A stretch of DNA of 64,000 bases from Siminovitchia sediminis (GTDB taxonomy: Bacteria; Bacillota; Bacilli; Bacillales; Bacillaceae_C), in contig NZ_JBHUEO010000026.1 in assembly GCF_042680885.1 (NCBI RefSeq), forward strand, positions 1 through 64,000, given 5' to 3'. Numbering within the stretch: position 1 is the stretch's first letter; each line of letters begins with the position of its first letter. Under the pieces are notes generated by a model that worked only from the letters and a program-made list of their open reading frames with translations, did no database searches and had not been told where the DNA came from. Made by a program: the position numbers and the translations under genes. This document shows, one piece after another, positions 34,330-43,198 of the stretch.

Positions 34330-34609
34330 TTCACTGCACGGATACTTTCTGAGTGACGGAGTCAGCAAACACATTCATTATATGAAATATTCCCTGTTTT
34401 TTTATAAAAAAAAGGACAGCCTGATAGCCGTCCAAAAAACATCTAGGGAGTTTAGGGGTATGGATCTAGATGTATTTATATTCTACCCGATCTTTTTATT
34501 GTTAAACCAAAAAATAATGAAATTCCCAAATTTGATTAAAGGACTTCTAAATTGTTATGATAGCAATAGAACTTTATCTATATAAGTTTTGAAAGGGGAA
34601 GTTTGAACT

Positions 34610-35047
34610 ATGAGCATGGACTTTAATTTATATGTGAATGATATCGTGCGGCAAGCCCGTGAAGAAATGGAACAGGCTGGATATGAGCAGCTGAAAACTC
34701 CTGAAGAAGTAGAAGATGCGCTGGCCCGAAAAGGGACAACCCTTGTTATGATTAACTCTGTTTGTGGCTGTGCAGGAGGTGTTGCACGTCCTGCGGCGAC
34801 TCATGCTATTCACTATGACAAGCGTCCGGATCATTTGGTAACGGTATTTGCCGGCCAGGACAGAGAGGCGACAGCCAAAGCGAGAAGCTATTTCACGGAT
34901 TATCCCCCATCTTCTCCTTCTTTTGCTTTGCTGAAAGACGGGAAAATCTGCAAAATGGTAGAACGCCATGAAATTGAAGGGCATGATCCCATGTCTGTTG
35001 TAAATAAACTTCAACAATACTTCGATGAATACTGTGAGGAAATCTAA
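34610..35047 (+). CDS. brxB: Bacilliredoxin BrxB (BrxA/BrxB family)
   Basis: Thiol-disulfide protein that removes bacillithiol from S-bacillithiolated proteins under oxidative stress. The active motif is CGC inside SVCGCAGGVARPA near residue 52. Length is 145 aa, the family norm. The start follows AAAGGGGAAG. In B. subtilis yqiW lies after the bkd genes; here mutAB-meaB lie between them. Confidence 0.92.
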   Translation: MSMDFNLYVNDIVRQAREEMEQAGYEQLKTPEEVEDALARKGTTLVMINSVCGCAGGVARPAATHAIHYDKRPDHLVTVFAGQDREATAKARSYFTDYPPSSPSFALLKDGKICKMVERHEIEGHDPMSVVNKLQQYFDEYCEEI

Positions 35048-35110
35048 CTTAACCTTAATGATGCATGAGATTTCACCCTTTGACCAAACTAAGTAAAAAG
35101 GGTGAAACGT

Positions 35111-35614
35111 GTGCGTTTTCTTTTAGTATTCTTTTTACTTGCCGGTACCCCTTTTTGGCCGTTTGATGCTGATCTTCTTCCAGGGGATCCGTTGATCATT
35201 ATCAATAAGAAGACCAATGAATTGGCATGGATTGACGGAGGAAAGATTCAGATGCGTACCAAGGTGGCAACAGGGAAGACGAAAGACCTGACGCCCGAAG
35301 GGCTGTTTACTGTCAAAGTAAAAGCCGTCCAGCCGTATTACCGTAAAAAAGATATCCCAGGGGGTGATCCCCGCAATCCCCTCGGATCCCGCTGGATTGG
35401 ATTTGATGCAAAAGGAACAGATGGGCGAATCTATGGATTGCACGGGACCAATCAGCCTGATTCAATAGGGAAATATGTATCCGAAGGATGTATAAGGCTT
35501 TCTCAAATCCCGCTTGAAAGTTTGTATGAGGCGGTGCCGGAAGGAACCAAAATATTGATTACACATACCGATTTAACATTTGAGCAACTGGCCAGCGAAG
35601 CCGGGGCATTATAA
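35111..35614 (+). CDS. L,D-transpeptidase (YkuD domain) with signal sequence
   Basis: Cell-wall enzyme candidate that makes 3-3 peptidoglycan crosslinks or attaches proteins. An N-terminal hydrophobic signal (RFLLVFFLLAGTPFWPF) is followed by the catalytic domain with HGTNQPDSIGKYVSEGCIRLS near residue 114, holding the conserved histidine and the SXGC(I/V)R cysteine. There is no LysM domain. GTG 35111 is preferred as AAAAGGGTGA lies just upstream; GTG 35102 overlaps that site. Length is about 167 aa. Confidence 0.88.
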   Translation: MRFLLVFFLLAGTPFWPFDADLLPGDPLIIINKKTNELAWIDGGKIQMRTKVATGKTKDLTPEGLFTVKVKAVQPYYRKKDIPGGDPRNPLGSRWIGFDAKGTDGRIYGLHGTNQPDSIGKYVSEGCIRLSQIPLESLYEAVPEGTKILITHTDLTFEQLASEAGAL

Positions 35615-35643
35615 AAAGGCCTTGCAGGAGCAGGCCTTTTTTG
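35614..35643 (+). terminator. Terminator of the L,D-transpeptidase gene
   Basis: AAAAGGCCT and AGGCCTTTT arms around a nine-base loop, then TTGC. The interval 35644-35884 holds nothing that I can support as a gene. Confidence 0.88.
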
Positions 35644-35884
35644 CTTCAGGCTAAGGTATATCTATATTGCCGGAGATGTGAATATTTATATATAGGGTGC
35701 TTCATTTATTTCCGACAGACAGGATATAGGAGTGCAAGCGAAACGGCAGGCACCGCTGACAGCCTGCTGTGTTCCATTGGCCCAAAAGCAAAAACTACGC
35801 CTTCGCTTAAGCCGATAAATACCAGAAGCACTCTGTCAGAACATAGATGAAAAGGTCCTTATGCGCTTTACTTAACACTTATAT

Positions 35885-35980
35885 CTACAGCATGAATGAC
35901 AAACCCGCCATTAAGGTGGTGGCAATCATGGAAAACACCATTAAATATATAATGAATCTCCGAAGTTTTTTGTTGGACAA
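35885..35980 (-). CDS. prli42: Prli42-like stressosome membrane miniprotein
   Basis: A 31-aa product, SNKKLRRFIIYLMVFSMI followed by a second hydrophobic stretch ending SFML. It has a short basic N-terminus and a single transmembrane helix, the hallmarks of Prli42, which anchors the stressosome in Listeria and is conserved in Bacillota. The start is TTG at 35980, six bases after AAGGAGTG. A longer ATG-led frame from 36166 overlaps the mce promoter region and lacks a ribosome site. It is divergent from mce. Family assignment is from memory of its sequence pattern. Confidence 0.8.
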   Translation of the reverse strand: MSNKKLRRFIIYLMVFSMIATTLMAGLSFML

Positions 35981-36099
35981 TGTCTTCACTCCTTGTCTCA
36001 TCACTTTACCTTCTATTTTATATCCAATGTATTGAGGAGACAAGTCCGGACAACGATCTTTCTCATGGCGGAGGAGAGTCAAAAAATGGAGGTTGCTGT

Positions 36100-36513
36100 A
36101 TGAAAAAAGTGGATCATATCGGCATTGCTGTCCAGTCCATAGATGAGTCATTAGCGTTTTATACAAATGTTCTTGGCTTTCAGTGTATAGGGGTCGAGGA
36201 AGTAGTTTCCCAGCAAGTAAAAGTCGCTTTTTTGGATGCCTGCAATATTAAGCTTGAATTATTGGAATCACTTGATCACAATGGGCCGATTGCAAAATTT
36301 ATTGAACGGCGAGGAGAAGGCATTCACCATGTGGCATTAGGAGTAGATTCCATTGAAAAACGCATTGCTGAGCTGAAAGAAAAAGGCATCCAAATGATTG
36401 ATGATACCCCAAGAACAGGCGCGGCACAGACCCGAATAGCCTTTATGCATCCGAGATCCGCGCATGGTGTCTTATTCGAATTGAGTGAGAAAAGACATGT
36501 GGAGGAGAAATGA
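36100..36513 (+). CDS. mce: Methylmalonyl-CoA epimerase
   Basis: VOC-fold metalloenzyme that converts (2S)- to (2R)-methylmalonyl-CoA, the form used by MutAB. Motifs are VDHIGIAVQSIDESLAFY at the N-terminus (metal histidine), KLELLE near residue 48 and GEGIHHVALGVD near residue 71, with a C-terminal glutamate in VLFELSE. Length is 137 aa. ATG 36100 follows TGGAGG; longer in-frame starts lack a ribosome site. Its stop abuts the GTG of the next gene. Confidence 0.92.
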   Translation: MKKVDHIGIAVQSIDESLAFYTNVLGFQCIGVEEVVSQQVKVAFLDACNIKLELLESLDHNGPIAKFIERRGEGIHHVALGVDSIEKRIAELKEKGIQMIDDTPRTGAAQTRIAFMHPRSAHGVLFELSEKRHVEEK

Positions 36514-38061
36514 GTGGCGGACCTATACGATAAAATTAATGAGTTGTATGACCAACGCAGGAAGGCTGAACTCGGAGGCGGGGATGAGAGGATTCAGAGA
36601 CAGCATGAAAAAGGCAAATTGACAGCCAGAGAAAGAATTGATCTCTTATTGGATAAAGATACATTTGTAGAACTGAATCCATTTACAGAACACCGTTCAA
36701 CCGATTTTGGTTTGAATGAGAAAGTATATCCAGGTGACGGCGTCGTTACGGGATATGGAAAAATTAACGGCAGGCCGGTTTATCTTTTTTCACAGGACTT
36801 TACTGTTTTTGGCGGAGCCCTTGGTGAAATGCATGCAAAAAAAATTGCCCAAGCGATGGATTTGGCTGCTAAAAATGGCGCGCCTTTTATCGGTTTGAAT
36901 GATTCGGGTGGTGCCAGGATCCAAGAAGGGGTTGTTTCCCTGGACGGATATGGCCACGTCTTTTACCGAAATGCGATTTATTCCGGTGTCATTCCTCAAA
37001 TATCCGTGATCATGGGTCCGTGTGCAGGAGGAGCCGTATATTCTCCGGCCATTACTGATTTTGTTTTTATGGTTGACAAAACAAGCCAAATGTTTATAAC
37101 CGGTCCGAAAGTCATTGAAACGGTTACCGGTGAAAAGATTTCTACGGAAGACCTGGGAGGTGCCAAAGTACATAATACAATCAGCGGGAATGCACATTTC
37201 CGCGGGGAATCCGAAGAAGAAGTGTTGTCAATGGTCAGGAGGCTGCTGAATTATTTTCCGCCGAACAACTTGGGATCCTCTAAGCTTGAAGGGGAAACCG
37301 GGGATGACTGGCGTCCTGACTTGGCAGATATTGTTCCCTTTGATGGCGTAAGACCTTATGACGTCCGTGCCGTCATTGAACAAGTGGTGGATCATGCCTC
37401 TTTTATGGAGGTTCACCGTGAGTTTGCGAAAAATATGGTTGTTGGTTTCGGACGGATACAAGGAGAAACCGTCGGGCTTGTTTGTAATCAGCCAAAGTTT
37501 CTTGCAGGGAGTCTAGATATCAACTCCTCAGACAAAGCAGCACGATTTATCCGCTTTTGTGATGCCTTTCATATTCCAATTATTACATTTGAAGATGTGA
37601 CCGGTTTTTTTCCGGGGATAAAACAAGAACATGGCGGGATTATCAGACATGGAGCGAAAATACTTTATGCTTATTCAGAAGCGACGGTCCCAAAGATTAC
37701 TGTGATATTAAGGAAAGCATATGGAGGCGCATATGTCGCAATGAACAGCAAAGCCATTGGCGCAGATTTGGTTTTTGCCTGGCCAAATGCAGAGATAGCG
37801 GTTATGGGACCGCAGGGTGCAGCCAATATTATCTTTTCACGTGAAATTGCTCGAAGTGGAAATCCTCAAAAGACACGACATGAAAAGATACAAGAATATC
37901 GGGAGAAATTTGCCAATCCCTATATTGCTGCTGCCCGGGGGATGGTTGATGATATTATTGATCCCAGGGAAACAAGAATGAAGTTGATCCAGTCTTTGGA
38001 AATGCTGAGGCAAAAACAAGAAGAGAGACCACGAAAAAAGCATGGAAATATTCCACTGTAA
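36514..38061 (+). CDS. yqjD: Propionyl-/methylmalonyl-CoA carboxyltransferase subunit (YqjD)
   Basis: Crotonase-fold carboxyltransferase of the PccB/MmdA family, 515 aa. Two acyl-CoA domains are seen, with GPCAGGAVYSPAITDF near residue 169 and RKAYGGAYVAMNSKAIGAD near residue 402. It would transfer CO2 from biotin to propionyl-CoA, giving methylmalonyl-CoA. No matching PccA is in the window, so AccC/AccB or a distant subunit must supply carboxybiotin. The GTG start has GGAGG upstream and abuts the mce stop, so the two genes are coupled. Confidence 0.92.
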   Translation: MADLYDKINELYDQRRKAELGGGDERIQRQHEKGKLTARERIDLLLDKDTFVELNPFTEHRSTDFGLNEKVYPGDGVVTGYGKINGRPVYLFSQDFTVFGGALGEMHAKKIAQAMDLAAKNGAPFIGLNDSGGARIQEGVVSLDGYGHVFYRNAIYSGVIPQISVIMGPCAGGAVYSPAITDFVFMVDKTSQMFITGPKVIETVTGEKISTEDLGGAKVHNTISGNAHFRGESEEEVLSMVRRLLNYFPPNNLGSSKLEGETGDDWRPDLADIVPFDGVRPYDVRAVIEQVVDHASFMEVHREFAKNMVVGFGRIQGETVGLVCNQPKFLAGSLDINSSDKAARFIRFCDAFHIPIITFEDVTGFFPGIKQEHGGIIRHGAKILYAYSEATVPKITVILRKAYGGAYVAMNSKAIGADLVFAWPNAEIAVMGPQGAANIIFSREIARSGNPQKTRHEKIQEYREKFANPYIAAARGMVDDIIDPRETRMKLIQSLEMLRQKQEERPRKKHGNIPL

Positions 38062-38078
38062 GAAGGAGGAGAAATAAC

Positions 38079-39200
38079 ATGGTCAATGAGAAGCGGCTGC
38101 TTGATGAATTTTTGGAGCTGGTACAGACAAATTCGGAAACAAAGAACGAAGCAGCAATAGCAAGGTTATTAAAGAGGAAATTTGAAGAGCTGGGTGTTGA
38201 TGTATTTGAGGATGATACAAAAGAACAGACAGGACATGGAGCGGGAAATTTAATTTGTAGTTTAAATGGGACAAAAAGCGGTGCGCCTCCCCTTTATTTT
38301 ACCTCCCATATGGATACAGTGGTTCCCGGAAATGATGTGAAACCGTCGATTCAAGACGGATATATTGTGACAGACGGTACGACTATTTTGGGAGCAGATG
38401 ATAAGGCCGGGCTGGCTGCTATGCTTGAAGCTGTAAGGATTTTAAAAGAAAATAAGATTCCTCATGGCGATATCCAATTTATTATTACAGCAGGTGAAGA
38501 ATCCGGACTGGTTGGAGCTAAAGCCCTTGATTCAAAGCTTGTCAAAGCAGAATTTGGTTTTGCCCTTGACAGCGATGGTCCAGTTGGCAATATTATTGTA
38601 GCAGCGCCAACACAAGCAAAGATTCATGCGGTAATTTATGGAAAAACAGCACACGCCGGAGTAGCTCCGGAAAAAGGGGTATCAGCCATCACTATCGCAG
38701 CAAAGGCCATTGCGAAAATGCCTCTTGGTCGGATAGATGAAGAGACCACAGCCAATATCGGAAAGTTTGAAGGCGGAAAAGCAACAAATATTGTGGCCGA
38801 TCGTGTTGACATTTTAGCCGAAGCACGGTCACTAGTTGCTGAAAAAATGAATGCCCAGACTGAGAAAATGAAATCGGCATTTGAATTAACAGCTGAAAAG
38901 ATGGGCGGACATGCGGAAGTGGATATCGAAGTCATGTACCCCGGTTTTAAATTTTCTGACGGGGACCATGTGGTTGAAATAGCTAAAATGGCTGCACGGA
39001 AAGTCGGGAGGGAACCTCGATTATTGGCAAGCGGTGGAGGAAGTGATGCTAATATTATCGCAGGTTTTGGCATTCCAACCGTCAATTTGGCGGTGGGCTA
39101 TGAAGAGATTCATACAACGAAAGAGCGAATGCCTATCTCCGAATTAAATAAATTAACAGAAATGGTTGTAGCCATTATTGAAGAAGCAGCTGCCGATTAA
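38079..39200 (+). CDS. yqjE: M20 family metallopeptidase, tripeptidase-like (YqjE)
   Basis: Zinc-dependent aminopeptidase-like enzyme. The metal-binding motifs SHMDTV near residue 79, GADDKAGLAA near residue 106 and AGEESGLVGA near residue 139 are present, and the final metal ligand region is GYEEIHTTKERM near residue 345. A dimerisation domain insert has AHAGVAPEKG near residue 192. Length is 373 aa. The start follows AAGGAGGAG. It is downstream of yqjD, as in B. subtilis. Substrate is not known. Confidence 0.9.
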   Translation: MVNEKRLLDEFLELVQTNSETKNEAAIARLLKRKFEELGVDVFEDDTKEQTGHGAGNLICSLNGTKSGAPPLYFTSHMDTVVPGNDVKPSIQDGYIVTDGTTILGADDKAGLAAMLEAVRILKENKIPHGDIQFIITAGEESGLVGAKALDSKLVKAEFGFALDSDGPVGNIIVAAPTQAKIHAVIYGKTAHAGVAPEKGVSAITIAAKAIAKMPLGRIDEETTANIGKFEGGKATNIVADRVDILAEARSLVAEKMNAQTEKMKSAFELTAEKMGGHAEVDIEVMYPGFKFSDGDHVVEIAKMAARKVGREPRLLASGGGSDANIIAGFGIPTVNLAVGYEEIHTTKERMPISELNKLTEMVVAIIEEAAAD

Positions 39201-39213
39201 GGATTGATGGATT

Positions 39214-40428
39214 GTGAAGAAATATAACCCCAAAGAAGGCCGGGTCATCCTTCACGTGGATATGAACAGCTTTTTTGCTTCAGTAGAGATTGCGGATGAC
39301 CCCTCTTTAAGAGGAAAACCCCTGGCCATTGCGGGAGATGCGAAACAAAGAAAAGGCATTATCGTTACTTGCAGCTATGAGGCTAGAAAATTAGGGGTCA
39401 AAACAACGATGCAGCTTTGGGAAGCCAAAAGGATTTGCCCCGATTTGGTAGTGAGACAGCCTAATCACGAAAGGTATCGGCTTGTTTCCAGGGAGATATT
39501 TCATGTGTTGAGAAAATATAGTGATCTGGTGGAACCTGCCTCCATTGATGAAGGATATGTAGACATCACGGAGTGCCAAGAGCTCGGAAGTCCCATTCAA
39601 ATAGCCCGGATGATCCAAAAGGAATTAATTCAGTCTCTAAACTTACCTTGCAGCATTGGTATTGCTCCCAACAAGTTTTTGGCGAAAATGGCATCTGACA
39701 TGAAAAAACCGATGGGGATTACCATCTTGAGAAAGCGGGATATACCAGCCGTTTTGTGGCCGCTGCCAGTTATTGAAATGCATGGCATCGGTGAGAAAAC
39801 AGCTGCCAAATTGGAAAAGATTCAAATTAAGACCATCAAGGATCTGGCACATGCGAATGAATTACAGCTGCGGTCAGTACTGGGTATTCGAGGGTCCCGG
39901 TTGAAAGAGCGTGCAAATGGGGTAGACCGCCGAAAAGTAGATCCGGAAGCGGCCGCTGTCAATAAAAGTATTGGCAGTTCTGTTACGTTGCCAAAAGACA
40001 CGACCTATCAGGCTGAACTTTTTGCGGTTCTCGAAAAGTTGTCAGAGAAGGTGGCAGCAAGGCTGAAAAGAAAAGAATATGTTACAAAAAATGTAGCAGT
40101 GATGATTAGGTATAAGAACAGGGAAACGATTACGAGAAGTAGGATGCTTGATCGGACGATCGTTGAAGCGGAGGATATTTTTGAAGCAGCCAAGTCACTG
40201 TTTTTAAAAAATTGGAACGGGCAGCCGGTGAGGCTGCTGGGAATCACCGGCCAGGATCTCATAAAATCTGATCATGCCATTGAGCAATTAAGCTTATTCA
40301 CTTATGAAGAAGAGGTAAAGAAAGAGCCTTTGAAGCAGGCGATTAATCATATTCAGAAGAAATACGGCCCATCCATGCTGCAGACAGGCGCAGAGGCCTT
40401 CAAGTCCGATAAGAAAAAAGATCCGTAA
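39214..40428 (+). CDS. dinB: DNA polymerase IV (Y-family, DinB)
   Basis: Error-prone translesion polymerase. The palm motif HVDMNSFFASVEIAD lies near residue 14, the catalytic acidic pair SIDEGYVD near residue 109, and CSIGIAPNKFLAKMAS near residue 147. A helix-hairpin-helix thumb and the little finger domain follow. A beta-clamp motif QLSLF lies near residue 356. The GTG start follows AAGGATTG. No LexA box is visible upstream. The stop abuts the convergent yueI stop with no spacer. Confidence 0.93.
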   Translation: MKKYNPKEGRVILHVDMNSFFASVEIADDPSLRGKPLAIAGDAKQRKGIIVTCSYEARKLGVKTTMQLWEAKRICPDLVVRQPNHERYRLVSREIFHVLRKYSDLVEPASIDEGYVDITECQELGSPIQIARMIQKELIQSLNLPCSIGIAPNKFLAKMASDMKKPMGITILRKRDIPAVLWPLPVIEMHGIGEKTAAKLEKIQIKTIKDLAHANELQLRSVLGIRGSRLKERANGVDRRKVDPEAAAVNKSIGSSVTLPKDTTYQAELFAVLEKLSEKVAARLKRKEYVTKNVAVMIRYKNRETITRSRMLDRTIVEAEDIFEAAKSLFLKNWNGQPVRLLGITGQDLIKSDHAIEQLSLFTYEEEVKKEPLKQAINHIQKKYGPSMLQTGAEAFKSDKKKDP

Positions 40429-40881
40429 TTATGTTTTCTTAAATAGGCGCTTAAAAAATGATAGGGATGCCTTTTTTTTCTTTTTCTTTAAGAAATGGGT
40501 GTTTTTTTTCAGTGGTGGATCGATGAAAATATGCTCCTTATCAATCGCGTGCTGATAGGTCAGCACAAGGCCAATATCTGTTTGATGATCCTGATCTTTC
40601 ACGATGGAAAAAGCAACCTTTTTTTCACGCGCTTTTTTGATATAATCAGACAAATATTGATAGGGCAATTCACCATTTAATAATAGAGTCGCTTTTGGAT
40701 GCTCTTTCATCAGGCATTCTATTTCAGGATAGATGCCCGGCTTCATTACCTGGCTTTTAGTCAAGGCTATAAGGATTCTTTCCCGGATGGTCCCCAGAAA
40801 TCTCCTCCGTTCTGCTATTTTTGTCTGCTTGGGGCCATACATCCCTTTTTCCAAATAATCTTCAACATTGGCACGTTTCAC
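40429..40881 (-). CDS. yueI: YueI family protein (DUF1694)
   Basis: A 150-aa cytoplasmic protein with the DUF1694 pattern: VEDYLEKGMYGPKQTKIAERRRFLGTIRERI at the N-terminus, ending with a lysine-rich tail. Function unknown. GTG at 40881 is chosen, six bases after GGAGGTG; ATG 40896 would overlap that ribosome site. The gene converges on dinB with abutting stop codons, so the two transcripts overlap at the 3' ends. Confidence 0.82.
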   Translation of the reverse strand: MKRANVEDYLEKGMYGPKQTKIAERRRFLGTIRERILIALTKSQVMKPGIYPEIECLMKEHPKATLLLNGELPYQYLSDYIKKAREKKVAFSIVKDQDHQTDIGLVLTYQHAIDKEHIFIDPPLKKNTHFLKKKKKKASLSFFKRLFKKT

Positions 40882-40974
40882 GAGCAGCACCTCCAAGATA
40901 ACATATTCACCTTTTGTAAACCGGGTGAAAGACGTTGTTTTAGGATATAGAAATGATGAAAAGCAGGTGATCAG

Positions 40975-41889
40975 ATGAATCTTTTGTTTCTCGGTACGGG
41001 GGCAGGAGTTCCGGCAAAGCTGCGGAATGTAACCTCCATCGCTTTAAAATTATTGGAAGAGAGGAATGCCGTCTGGCTGTTTGATTGTGGCGAGGCGACA
41101 CAGCATCAAATTCTCCACACAACGTTAAAGCCGCGGAAAATCGAAAAGATTTTTATCACCCATCTGCATGGTGATCATATTTTTGGTTTGCCGGGCCTGT
41201 TGGGCAGCCGCTCTTTCCAGGGCGGGACAACGAAGTTAACGGTATATGGCCCCAAAGGGATCCGTGAATTTCTCGATACCTCGCTGCATGTGAGTGAGAC
41301 CCACTTAAAATATCCTCTTTCTATTATTGAATGCCAGGAAGGTTTGGTTTTTGAAGATTCACAGTTTACCGTGGAAGCCCTGCTGCTGGATCATGCTGTC
41401 CCAAGTTTTGGTTTCCGGATTACAGAACATGACAAGCAGGGGGCGCTGGATGCGGAGAAGCTTCGGAAAGCAGGAATTCCACCAGGTCCCATCTATCAGC
41501 GGCTGAAAAACGGAGAGACGGTCACACTTGAGAACGGAAGAACCATTAGAGGATCAGACTTTGTCGGCCCGCCGAAGAAGGGGCGGGTGGTTGCTATTGT
41601 AGGAGATACGAGGCCCTGTGAAAATGCAGTCACATTGGCACGGGATGCTGATCTCCTCGTTCATGAATCTACCTTCTCCGGGGATCATGAACAAATGGCC
41701 CGGGAGTACTTCCACTCCACCACTCTTCAGGCAGCCGAGACTGCCCGCAGAGCGAATGTACATCAGTTGTGCCTGACCCATATCAGCTCCAGGTACGGAA
41801 AAGAGGATTGGAAAGTCCTGGAGAAGGAAGCACAGTCCATCTTCCCCAACACACAAATTGTATCTGACTTTACGAGTATTGATATCTAG
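40975..41889 (+). CDS. rnz: Ribonuclease Z
   Basis: Zinc endonuclease that cleaves the 3' trailer of CCA-less tRNA precursors. The metallo-beta-lactamase motif THLHGDHIFGLPGLL lies near residue 61, the exosite arm near residues 160-185 (GIPPGPIYQRLKNGETV), a metal aspartate in VGDTRPC near residue 212, and HESTF near residue 229. Length is 304 aa against 307. The start follows AGGTGATC. The interval 41890-42118 holds no gene. Confidence 0.94.
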   Translation: MNLLFLGTGAGVPAKLRNVTSIALKLLEERNAVWLFDCGEATQHQILHTTLKPRKIEKIFITHLHGDHIFGLPGLLGSRSFQGGTTKLTVYGPKGIREFLDTSLHVSETHLKYPLSIIECQEGLVFEDSQFTVEALLLDHAVPSFGFRITEHDKQGALDAEKLRKAGIPPGPIYQRLKNGETVTLENGRTIRGSDFVGPPKKGRVVAIVGDTRPCENAVTLARDADLLVHESTFSGDHEQMAREYFHSTTLQAAETARRANVHQLCLTHISSRYGKEDWKVLEKEAQSIFPNTQIVSDFTSIDI

Positions 41890-42118
41890 AACTGCTCTTG
41901 GTTGCTCATAGATAAAAATAGAAAAGCGGCTGCCGGAAGTCATCAGCTGAATTTCCTTGCAGCCTTTCATGTTAGCTGCAGTTGAATGCAGGAGGATAGA
42001 AGGGGAATATGGCCTAATCTTCTGTCCTGGCCTCTTGTATAGGGAATATTCAGCCCGCCGCTTGAGTGGCTAAGAAACTGTCATTAAAAATAGCCTGCGC
42101 ATCTATCCGGCGCTTTAC

Positions 42119-43138
42119 TTATTTCCACCCGCGCTCATATTGGACCGGGGGTTCAATGGGATGGCCCAGTTCATTGGCTGCTGTTCTTGGCCAATAGGGA
42201 TCTTTTAAAAGGGCGCGTCCGAGGAAAATCAGGTCCGCTCTGTTGTTTTGCAAAATTTCTTCAGCCTGAATGCCCGTAGTAATCAGGCCAACGGCGCCCG
42301 TAGCAATATGAGCTTCATGTTTGATTTTTTCGGAAAAAGGAACCTGGTACCCGGGATAGGCATGAATCTTCGCAGGAGATACGGCTCCTGAGCTGACATC
42401 AATTAAATGAACGCCATCTTCCTTCATCCATTTGGCAAATGTTACATAATCGTCCGGTGTCAGTCCTTCTTCCAGATAATCATTTGCTGAAACTCTGACA
42501 AACAAGGTGCCATCCCATACCTTCTTCACTTCAGCAATCACTTCTTTTAGAAAACGGTAGCGATTTTCTACAGATCCTCCGTATTCATCTGTTCGATGAT
42601 TCGAGAGCGGTGAAAGGAATTCATTGATCAGGTAGCCGTGGGCTCCATGAATTTCGATGATGTCAAATCCGGCCTGCTTTGCCCGTTCAGCTGCTTTCCC
42701 AAAAGCAAGGACCGTATCATTTATGTCTGACAGGCTCATTTCTTTTGGCGTTTTCATTTGGTCATTAAAAGGAATGGCAGAAGGGGCAATAATTTCTTCC
42801 TCCAATTCTGCTTTCCTGCCGGCATGCGCAATTTGAATTCCGGCTTTTGCACCATGTGCCTGGATCATGCTGACCAGCTTCCTCAGTCCTTCCACATGAG
42901 CATCACTCCAAATTCCCAAGTCCCGCGGGCTGATTCTTCCCTGTGGAGTAACAGCTGTTGCTTCAAGGATAATTAGCCCGGCTTGCCCCACAGCCCGGCT
43001 TGTATAATGGGTGTAGTGCCAGTCTCCCGCCATTCCGTCCTCATTATGGCAGGAATACATGCACATCGGTGACATGACAATGCGATTTTTTAATATTAAA
43101 TTGTTGATCTGGTACGGTTCAAATAGTTTGGCAGACAT
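42119..43138 (-). CDS. namA: NADPH dehydrogenase, Old Yellow Enzyme family
   Basis: FMN enoate reductase that reduces activated alkenes and nitro compounds, linked to oxidative and electrophile stress. Visible are LFEPYQINNLILKNRIVMSPMCMYS at the N-terminus (here given in part as VMSPMCMY), GIQIAHAGRKAE near residue 101 and EIHGAHGYLINEFLSPLSN near residue 165 with active-site H-X2-H. Length is 339 aa. The ATG has AAAGGAGC upstream. The gene runs with proC on the minus strand, 60 bases after it. Confidence 0.93.
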   Translation of the reverse strand: MSAKLFEPYQINNLILKNRIVMSPMCMYSCHNEDGMAGDWHYTHYTSRAVGQAGLIILEATAVTPQGRISPRDLGIWSDAHVEGLRKLVSMIQAHGAKAGIQIAHAGRKAELEEEIIAPSAIPFNDQMKTPKEMSLSDINDTVLAFGKAAERAKQAGFDIIEIHGAHGYLINEFLSPLSNHRTDEYGGSVENRYRFLKEVIAEVKKVWDGTLFVRVSANDYLEEGLTPDDYVTFAKWMKEDGVHLIDVSSGAVSPAKIHAYPGYQVPFSEKIKHEAHIATGAVGLITTGIQAEEILQNNRADLIFLGRALLKDPYWPRTAANELGHPIEPPVQYERGWK

Positions 43139-43198
43139 CGTTAAAAGCTCCTTTCATTTGCAGTTCAATTGCCATTATAACAAGAGGGGCTTCGAACT

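Noticed and set aside
35641..35850. 69-codon + strand frame after the L,D-transpeptidase
   Set aside because: It begins in the terminator and has low-complexity, unconserved-looking content.
36006..36166. ATG-led N-terminal extension of the Prli42 frame
   Set aside because: It overlaps the mce 5' region, lacks a ribosome site, and the family protein is about 31 residues, which the TTG start gives exactly.
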